Origin: Elusimicrobiota bacterium
GTDB taxonomy: Bacteria > Elusimicrobiota > Elusimicrobia > Elusimicrobiales > UBA9959
Direction of reading: 5' to 3'
Length of the DNA: 11,817 bases
NCBI GenBank assembly: GCA_030639665.1
Contig: DAOWCC010000061.1
Coordinates: forward strand, 1-11,817
The translations under genes and the position numbers were made by a program. Below the pieces are notes generated by a model. It saw nothing but the letters and a program-made list of their open reading frames with translations, was not told where the DNA came from and ran no database searches. Of this stretch, positions 6,854 to 11,817 are shown piece after piece. The first letter of the stretch is position 1. Each line of letters starts with the position of its first letter.

Positions 6854-8071
6854 ATGAATTTACGAGCTTATGAACTTATGCGAAACAGTATTTGGAAAAA
6901 ACACGGGTTAAAAATAGGGAGTATCGCTTTCGCGTTATTTTTCATGGTTTCCGCTTTATCGCCCGCGGTTTACGCGGCAAGTAATGTTAAAAAACAGAAA
7001 CGCAAGCTTACCAATATACAGAAACAAATTGAATTAAAACAGAAAGAACTTAAAAAATATAAGAAAAAAGAAGACTCGGTAAAAAAGGAAATAAGAAAGC
7101 TTAGGAAAAAAGAAAGACAAGCTCTTTCAAGGCATAGAAAACTCAATAAGATACTTTCCGATACAAAGAAGGAAAGCAAGGTGGCAAAAACAAAATACAG
7201 TTCTTTGCGCGCGGCATCCAAGCAATGGACTAAAGCGCTTGAAAACGAACTTATCTTTTATTTTTTTAATATGAAGAAAACTTCGGCTTATTTCGGCAGA
7301 GAAGATTTGGCGGCGGATGTTTCCCTTAAAGCCATAATGCGTGAAAAAGTTTTTCTTGTGCATAAAGCAAAGGGCACTTCTTTAAAAATGAAAAAGGGTA
7401 TTTTAAAGCTCAAGAAAAAAGACAGCGAGCTTAAAAGCAAAAGAAGAACCGTTATCAGAGAGCGCAGAAATCAGAATAAGCAGGTAGCCAGAAAAAAATC
7501 CGAATTAAGCAAGGTTGAAAAAGAACATAAGAGAAAGCGCGCGGAAATTGACAAACTTAAAAATGACGCGAAAAGCTTATTGTGGCTTATTAAAAAACTT
7601 GAAAGCCAGAAGCCTTATAAAAAAAGAATGCCGGCAAATAAGAAATATTTGCCGATAGCGAAACATTCATTGCCATGGCCGGTGAAAGGCAAAATTATCA
7701 GTAAGTTCGGCAGAGAAAATTTACCGCAGCTTAAAACATGGATTGTGCGCGAAGGCATAAAGATAGCGACTCAAGTCGGCAAAACGGTTTTTCCCGTTAT
7801 GAGCGGCAATGTTATTTATTCAGGTCCTTTTAGAAGTTATGGCAATGTTGTCATCTTGGACCATGAAAAGGGTTTTTTTACCGTTTATGGCTTTCTTAAA
7901 AGCATAAATGTCGTAAAAAATGAACCGGTGAATATGACTACCGTTATAGGCAAGGCCGGCACCGATAAGCAGTCTTACAAGAGTAAAAGCAGCGCGAAAG
8001 GAGTTGTATATTTTGAGATTAGAGCCGGAACAAACGCGATTAATCCCGCTACTTATTTGAAGCTTAAATAA
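6854..8071 (+). CDS. envC: EnvC-like murein hydrolase activator: coiled coil plus degenerate LytM/M23 domain
   Basis: A secreted protein of about 405 residues. EnvC/NlpD-type proteins do not cut peptidoglycan; they bind and activate amidases, and EnvC is recruited by the FtsX extracellular domain. Visible: a signal sequence (about 22-41: IGSIAFALFFMVSALSPAVYA), two very Lys-rich coiled-coil stretches (about 44-150 and 170-255), and a LytM domain (about 272-405, LPWPVKGKIISKFGR onward). The zinc-ligand positions are lost: the usual HxGxD reads REGIK, the YxHL position reads VYGFLK, and HLHFEI reads VVYFEI, so it should be catalytically dead. No clear ribosome binding site marks the start: ATG 6854 or ATG 6878 both keep the signal sequence, and an upstream TTG at 6797 is possible but runs through repeat-like DNA. 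It follows the FtsX-like gene by 109 bases. Confidence 0.85.
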   Translation: MNLRAYELMRNSIWKKHGLKIGSIAFALFFMVSALSPAVYAASNVKKQKRKLTNIQKQIELKQKELKKYKKKEDSVKKEIRKLRKKERQALSRHRKLNKILSDTKKESKVAKTKYSSLRAASKQWTKALENELIFYFFNMKKTSAYFGREDLAADVSLKAIMREKVFLVHKAKGTSLKMKKGILKLKKKDSELKSKRRTVIRERRNQNKQVARKKSELSKVEKEHKRKRAEIDKLKNDAKSLLWLIKKLESQKPYKKRMPANKKYLPIAKHSLPWPVKGKIISKFGRENLPQLKTWIVREGIKIATQVGKTVFPVMSGNVIYSGPFRSYGNVVILDHEKGFFTVYGFLKSINVVKNEPVNMTTVIGKAGTDKQSYKSKSSAKGVVYFEIRAGTNAINPATYLKLK

Positions 8072-8091
8072 GCAGGTTTGCAAAGCCTCCT

Positions 8092-8152
8092 CCACTACCG
8101 CATTCCGCCACACGGCATCGGCGGACAGGCAGGCGGATAGGCGGCGGACAAG
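8092..8152. repeat. GC-rich intergenic repeat patch
   Basis: On the minus strand, bases 8116-8092 read as degenerate copies of the GTGYGGYA-type unit also seen at 6764-6779. On the plus strand three 11-base copies of NGGCGGAYARG follow: CGGCGGACAGG (8119-8129), AGGCGGATAGG (8131-8141) and CGGCGGACAAG (8142-8152). The base composition contrasts sharply with the AT-rich genes on both sides. The rest of the gap (8153-8223) is A-rich leader sequence. Confidence 0.55.
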
Positions 8153-8213
8153 CGCTTTGCTTAGAGGTAAAGGTAAGAAGAAAAAAAGAAATTTGAATTA
8201 ATATTCCAAATAT

Positions 8214-8217
8214 GGAG
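8214..8217 (+). promoter_or_regulatory. Ribosome binding site choosing the ctpA start
   Basis: GGAG lies 6 bases before the ATG at 8224. The in-frame ATG at 8212 overlaps this site and has only A/T-rich sequence before it, so the downstream start is preferred. Confidence 0.65.
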
Positions 8218-8223
8218 AAAATA

Positions 8224-9603
8224 ATGAAAAACATCAGGAAATTAGTGATAATTGTAGCCATGAGTTTATGTATAGGGATTACTTTTCCCTATGTGAATTT
8301 TGCCATTGATAAGACTTATCAGCAATTAAAGGTTCTTGTGGATGTGCTTGAAATTATAAGAGAGAACTATGTTGAAAAAATAGACACCCAAAAATTGGTT
8401 TACGGCGCGGCTCGCGGCATGGTAAAGCAATTGGATGATTTTTCTCAGTTTATGGAACCGGATTTATATACGAGGATTAAAAGCGATACCGAGGGAGAAT
8501 TTGGCGGCATAGGCATAAGGGTTGATATAAAAGACGGCTGGCTTACCGTGGTCACTCCTCTTCCCAAAACTCCGGCCTTTGAGGCAGGTTTGTATCCGGC
8601 CGATAAAATAATCAAAATTGAAGGTGAAACCACTAAAGATATGCTTATTGAAGAAGCCGTTAAACTTCTCAGAGGGGTTCCCGGAACTAAGGTTAATATT
8701 ACCATCGCGAGAGATAATGAGGATAAAACCAAGGATTGGATTACCAAGGATATAACTTTGACAAGAGCTATTATCAGAATGGAAAACACGAAGTTTAGAA
8801 TGCTCGACTCCCATATCGGGTATATCAAAATAATCGATTTTACCGGTCATGTGGTTGAGGATGTTGAAAAAGATCTTAAAGAATTAAAAAAACAGGGGAT
8901 GCAAGCGCTGATTATGGATTTAAGATTTAATCCGGGCGGGCTTTTAATGGCGTCCGTGGATATTTCAAAATTATTTTTGGAGTCCAATAAAATGATTGTT
9001 TTTACCAAAGGAAGAAGCAAGCAAAATTATCAGGAGTTTAGGGCGAATTCAAAAGCTGTTTACGGCGACTTGCCTTTAATCGTTCTGGTTAACGGCGCTT
9101 CCGCTTCCGCCAGTGAAATTGTGGCCGGAGCAATGCAAGATAATAAAAGAGCGGTTATTATAGGAGACACGACTTTTGGAAAGGCGAGTGTGCAATCAAT
9201 TATCCCATTAACGGATAAATCGGCTTTAAGGCTTACAATAGCCAAATATTATACGCCGAGCGGCAAATCAATACAAAGAGATTATAAGAAAGAGACGAAA
9301 AAAAATGATATTGGTATCGAGGTAGAAGGGGAGAAGAAAAATTATAAAGGGGGCATACAGCCCGATATTGAAATAAAAGTTTCAAGAGAAACTCAAATAA
9401 AGTTATTGAGACAAGATGATGAATTATTTTTCCCCAAGACCTCAAAGGCCGTAAGTAAAAAAGCCAAAGAAAAAGAGAAAAAACCCTCGGATAAAAAGAA
9501 AGAAGAAGAAAAATTGGTTAAAGATGTGATACTTGATAGAGCGCTTGAAATTCTCAAGGCGCGGGATATATTGGGTAATTTAAGCGTGCGTAATGATAAA
9601 TAG
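8224..9603 (+). CDS. ctpA: Carboxyl-terminal processing protease, S41 family (CtpA/Prc-like)
   Basis: A 459-residue periplasmic serine protease with a Ser/Lys dyad. Order of parts: N-terminal signal/anchor (about 1-27: MKNIRKLVIIVAMSLCIGIT), a helical CtpA N-domain, a PDZ domain (about 90-165, with GGIGIRVDIKDGWLTVV and AGLYPADKIIKIEG) that gates substrate access, then the S41 core with DLRFNPGGLL. The catalytic Ser lies in VNGASASASEI (about Ser295) and the Lys in DTTFGKASVQ (about Lys320); the 25-residue spacing equals that in E. coli Prc. The C-terminus carries a Lys/Glu-rich tail (about 400-440, KAKEKEKKPSDKKKEEEK) of unclear use. Such proteases degrade or mature envelope proteins, including murein hydrolases, and ftsEX-envC-ctpA order is a known arrangement, so the neighbouring EnvC-like protein or its target may be a substrate (inference). 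Confidence 0.96.
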   Translation: MKNIRKLVIIVAMSLCIGITFPYVNFAIDKTYQQLKVLVDVLEIIRENYVEKIDTQKLVYGAARGMVKQLDDFSQFMEPDLYTRIKSDTEGEFGGIGIRVDIKDGWLTVVTPLPKTPAFEAGLYPADKIIKIEGETTKDMLIEEAVKLLRGVPGTKVNITIARDNEDKTKDWITKDITLTRAIIRMENTKFRMLDSHIGYIKIIDFTGHVVEDVEKDLKELKKQGMQALIMDLRFNPGGLLMASVDISKLFLESNKMIVFTKGRSKQNYQEFRANSKAVYGDLPLIVLVNGASASASEIVAGAMQDNKRAVIIGDTTFGKASVQSIIPLTDKSALRLTIAKYYTPSGKSIQRDYKKETKKNDIGIEVEGEKKNYKGGIQPDIEIKVSRETQIKLLRQDDELFFPKTSKAVSKKAKEKEKKPSDKKKEEEKLVKDVILDRALEILKARDILGNLSVRNDK

Positions 9604-9605
9604 AG

Positions 9606-9657
9606 TCTAAGGGTTGGAGAGTCCGAGAGTTGTGGAGTCATAAAGAGGCTCTCTTAG
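9606..9657. repeat. Degenerate GAGAGTC-type repeat after ctpA
   Basis: Three near-copies with a period of about 9-10 bases are seen: GGAGAGTCC, CGAGAGTTG and TGGAGTCAT (from 9616). GAGAG (9617-9621) can pair with CTCTC (9649-9653) and CTAA (9607-9610) with TTAG (9654-9657), giving a loose hairpin. No T-run follows, so it is not a typical terminator. Confidence 0.4.
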
Positions 9658-9684
9658 GAATCTGAAAGTTTCCAAGGATGTTGG

Positions 9685-9707
9685 TCCCGTGAGCAAGCTA
9701 CACGGGG
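9685..9707. repeat. Short GC-rich palindrome upstream of tsaD
   Basis: TCCCGTG (9685-9691) pairs with CACGGGG (9701-9707) around AGCAAGCTA. No T-tail follows. It sits 27 bases before the tsaD start and could be a small dispersed palindromic repeat or a leader hairpin. Nothing else is evident in the 131-base gap apart from the tsaD ribosome binding site (AAGGGGA at 9718-9724). Confidence 0.4.
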
Positions 9708-9734
9708 CAAAGTAAAATAAGGGGATGTCAATTT

Positions 9735-10874
9735 GTGAGAATAATTGCAATTGAAACTACTTGCGATGAGACGGCGGCGAGTGTCATAGAAAACGGAGAA
9801 ATCAAGTCGGATATTGTTTTTTCTCAAGTTTCTTTACATCAAAAATATTACGGCATTGTGCCGGAGCTTGCCAGCCGGGCGCATATGGAAAAAATTGCCG
9901 GAGTCGTAGCCGCGGCTCTTAAAAAAAGCGGCATTGAATATAAAAAAAACGGAAAAACTTTTTTTAAAAAAGTTGACGCTGTGGCTTTCGCCAGAGGTCC
10001 GGGGCTTCCGGGCGGCCTTTTGGTTGGAAGAGTGGCCGGTGAAACGCTTTCAAGATTTTTTAAGTGTCCGCTTTTGGGGATTAATCATTTGGAAGGACAT
10101 ATTCTTTCTTATGAGTTTGAGAATTATCGCATAAACAGGAAACTCAAATATCCGTTTATCGCCATGATTGTTTCGGGCGGTCATACCGAGCTTTGGCGGG
10201 CAATAAGTTTTGGGAACTATAAATTACTCGGCAAGACCAGGGATGACGCCGCCGGAGAAGCCTTTGATAAGATTGCCAAACTGCTTAAACTCGGTTATCC
10301 CGGAGGACCGATTATTGATGATTTGGCTGTTAAGGGAAGAGCGGATGCTATCAAGTTTCCAAGGCCGTATATGAGGGAAAGCCATGAGTTTTCATTTAGC
10401 GGTCTTAAAACATCAGTAGCGTATCATTTAAAGGACAATTATAAATTTGACGGCAAGAATAACTATAAAATAAGAAAGCGGGAAATTAACGATATATGCG
10501 CTTCTTTTCAAGAGGCGATTGTGGATACGCTGGTATATAAAGCCATGAGCGCTTGTGAAAAATTTAAGCTTAAGCGGCTTGTAATAGGCGGAGGCGTGGC
10601 GGCTAATTCAAGATTTAGATTAAAAATGAATGAAGAAGGCCTTAAAGCCGGGGTAAATGTTTGTTTTGCCGGCAAAAAATATTCGGGAGATAACGCTGCA
10701 ATGATTGGTTTATGCGCTTGGCATAAATTGAAGTCGCGTAAAAGCGTTAAAAATGAGATTGATATCAGTCCGAATCTCACGATCAGCGAGACAGCTCGGC
10801 CCTCCTTCGCTAACAAGCTTCGGAAGGGCAAGCAGCGCGTAAGCGCGCAAGCGCGCAAGAGAAGGAAAATATGA
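9735..10874 (+). CDS. tsaD: tRNA N6-threonylcarbamoyladenosine transferase TsaD
   Basis: TsaD (formerly Gcp/YgjD) transfers threonylcarbamoyl from threonylcarbamoyl-AMP to A37 of ANN-decoding tRNAs, with TsaB and TsaE, in the cytoplasm. It starts with GTG, supported by AAGGGGA about 10 bases upstream and by the N-terminus MRIIAIETTCDETAASV expected of the family. Motifs: ELASRAH (44-50), HLEGH metal site (His118, His122), SGGHTEL (147-153), the phosphate-binding GYPGGPIID (187-195), FSGLKTSV, and GGGVAANSRFR with SGDNAAMIG near the C-terminus, including the metal-ligand Asp319. Bacterial TsaD is usually about 335-345 residues; this one has 379. Roughly the last 25 residues (RPSFANKLRKGKQRVSAQAR then KRRKI) are encoded by a palindrome and an 8-base tandem repeat. 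The stop overlaps the next ATG (ATGA), implying coupling. Confidence 0.97.
   Translation: MRIIAIETTCDETAASVIENGEIKSDIVFSQVSLHQKYYGIVPELASRAHMEKIAGVVAAALKKSGIEYKKNGKTFFKKVDAVAFARGPGLPGGLLVGRVAGETLSRFFKCPLLGINHLEGHILSYEFENYRINRKLKYPFIAMIVSGGHTELWRAISFGNYKLLGKTRDDAAGEAFDKIAKLLKLGYPGGPIIDDLAVKGRADAIKFPRPYMRESHEFSFSGLKTSVAYHLKDNYKFDGKNNYKIRKREINDICASFQEAIVDTLVYKAMSACEKFKLKRLVIGGGVAANSRFRLKMNEEGLKAGVNVCFAGKKYSGDNAAMIGLCAWHKLKSRKSVKNEIDISPNLTISETARPSFANKLRKGKQRVSAQARKRRKI
10799..10858. repeat. Palindrome plus 8-base tandem repeat inside the 3' end of tsaD
   Basis: An imperfect palindrome (10799-10829, GCCCTCCTTCG... TCGGAAGGGC) is followed by three 8-base units: GCGCGTAA (10835-10842), GCGCGCAA (10843-10850) and GCGCGCAA (10851-10858). 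The reading frame runs through them and yields the basic tail of TsaD. Composition is far more GC-rich than the gene body. Confidence 0.7.
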
Positions 10875-11817
10875 AATTTTGGGTGCTATCGGATATAGAT
10901 TCAGCTAAGTTTTCTTCTTTAAAAAGTATTATTTCCAAATTTGCTTTGGATTATCCGAAGATTAAAGTGGAGTTATCGGTTAAAACAAGGGAGACAATGT
11001 GGGAAAGTCTTTTTCTTCATCTTCGCAATAGGGAAAATCCGATTGCTGATTTAATTGAAATTCCACATAGTTGGACGGATATATTGGCCAAACTCGGAAT
11101 GTTTTTGGAAATGGGAGAAGTTGTTGAAGGGGCCAATCTCAGCAAGTATCCCGAATTTTTGCGCAAGGGCTGCGGAATTCAGAAAGCCGGAGTGTTTTTT
11201 TCACTGCCCTGGTGGATGGAACTTTATACCTTGCAATACCGTCTTGATATGGTAAAAGATATTTCGCCCAATATCGCCTCAGAGCTTAAAAGCTGGCGCG
11301 GGTTTTTAAATGTTTGTGAAAAGATAAAAAAGGCCAATAAGAAAAAAGATTTTTTTGTTCTTGAAAACGCGAATCCTTCAGGCGCTATTTCACTTTATGA
11401 TGTTATGGGCTGTGTGTGGAACAGGGGCGGCAGTTTATTTATGGAGGATTTTAACAGAGCGGCCGTAAGCAAAAGAGAATTTGTGAAAGGGGTGGAGGAT
11501 TTTTTAAAACTCGCGATAGACGGTTATTTGCCTTTGTTTAAAGAGAATTATTATGAAAGCGAGGGTTTGCTCTCGGAAGGTTTAAGGGCCATGGTGTTTA
11601 CGGGAAGATATTATTCTTCGGAAAGACTGATTCAGCCTTTATCCGAGCAAGGCGCGCCCGATGAGAAAAAGCCTGTTTTGGAAGCGGCTCTTTATCCGAA
11701 TATAGCGCGTGACGGACATTTTGTTTCAAGCACCAATCTTGCGGTTGCCGATAGCGCGCGGGATATTGATGAAGTTAAATTATTTATGAAAGCGCTTTTG
11801 GCGCCGCGGAATTTAAA
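10871..11817 (+). CDS. Family-1 solute-binding-like protein without signal peptide (3' truncated by window edge)
   Basis: The frame is open from ATG 10871 to the window end (315 residues, no stop), starting inside the tsaD stop (ATGA), with AAGGA 4 bases upstream. The pattern is that of ABC-transporter sugar-type binding proteins (MalE/UgpB-like): KFWVLSDID, KFALDYPKIKVEL (25-35, 'F-x-YP-IKVE'), ADLIEIPHSW, FFSLPWWMELYTLQYRLDMV (109-128), SWRGFLNVCEKI (141-152) and NRGGSLF (184-190). Such proteins normally begin with a signal peptide or lipobox; here the first residues already align with the start of the mature fold. Possibilities are a cytoplasmic sensor derived from a binding protein, an N-terminal domain of a larger fusion continuing past the window, or a secretion signal lost by rearrangement at the repeat. 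Function beyond the fold is unknown. Confidence 0.75.
   Translation, partial: MKFWVLSDIDSAKFSSLKSIISKFALDYPKIKVELSVKTRETMWESLFLHLRNRENPIADLIEIPHSWTDILAKLGMFLEMGEVVEGANLSKYPEFLRKGCGIQKAGVFFSLPWWMELYTLQYRLDMVKDISPNIASELKSWRGFLNVCEKIKKANKKKDFFVLENANPSGAISLYDVMGCVWNRGGSLFMEDFNRAAVSKREFVKGVEDFLKLAIDGYLPLFKENYYESEGLLSEGLRAMVFTGRYYSSERLIQPLSEQGAPDEKKPVLEAALYPNIARDGHFVSSTNLAVADSARDIDEVKLFMKALLAPRNL

Noticed and set aside
8445..8850. Two overlapping minus-strand open frames of about 127 codons inside ctpA
   Set aside because: They overlap the PDZ-coding region of ctpA in antisense and show no coding signals of their own.
11055..11255. 66-codon plus-strand frame near the end of the window
   Set aside because: It is out of frame within the solute-binding-like gene, which is open from 10871 to the window end and has family motifs.
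1..11817. CRISPR arrays, insertion sequences, integrase attachment sites, tRNA or rRNA genes
   Set aside because: No regularly spaced identical repeats, transposase or integrase frames, or RNA-gene signatures were seen on either strand.

Overview
The window (11.8 kb, AT-rich, every supported gene on the + strand) looks like the chromosome of a diderm (Gram-negative-type) bacterium. The signs are an RND-type envelope efflux pump, an FtsX/EnvC-like division module, a periplasmic S41 protease and many secreted or membrane-anchored products. The mix of AT-rich genes with UbiB/phasin-like and ftsX-envC-ctpA neighbourhoods, plus odd low-complexity intergenic patches, would suit a poorly cultivated lineage such as Elusimicrobiota or Omnitrophota. 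That placement is a guess from gene style, not a demonstrated assignment.

Layout. (1) 1-2006: the C-terminal 571 residues of an RND transporter, translationally coupled (TAATG overlap) to a small PII-like protein that probably monitors or regulates it. (2) 2055-2735: two small genes, an unrecognised 73-residue protein and a phasin-like coiled-coil protein, closed by a strong terminator hairpin. (3) 2797-4494: a full-length UbiB/ABC1 kinase-like protein, followed by two terminator-like hairpins. (4) 4498-4796: no gene, but an apparently structured RNA region ending in a good intrinsic terminator just before the next gene. (5) 4824-5762: an unrecognised secreted protein. (6) 5763-5994: an intergenic region with nested inverted, degenerate repeats and a candidate promoter. 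(7) 5995-9603: a cell-envelope module made of a short FtsX-like membrane protein (no FtsE beside it), an EnvC-like coiled-coil protein with a degenerate LytM domain, and a CtpA-type protease. (8) 9735-11817: tsaD (tRNA t6A synthesis) with a repeat-derived basic tail, overlapping by ATGA a partial solute-binding-like protein that lacks a signal peptide.

How the genes fit together: FtsX extracellular domains recruit EnvC-type coiled-coil proteins that activate murein amidases, and CtpA proteases trim envelope proteins including murein hydrolases or their adaptors. Region 7 therefore reads as a septal or peripheral peptidoglycan-remodelling unit. The other genes are ordinary envelope or housekeeping functions. 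I did not find a clearly new defence, mobile or biosynthetic system. The best leads are the FtsE-less, coupling-helix-poor FtsX paired with a ligand-less LytM protein, the structured RNA before 4824, and the changing families of short degenerate repeats that fill successive intergenic gaps and run into the end of tsaD.
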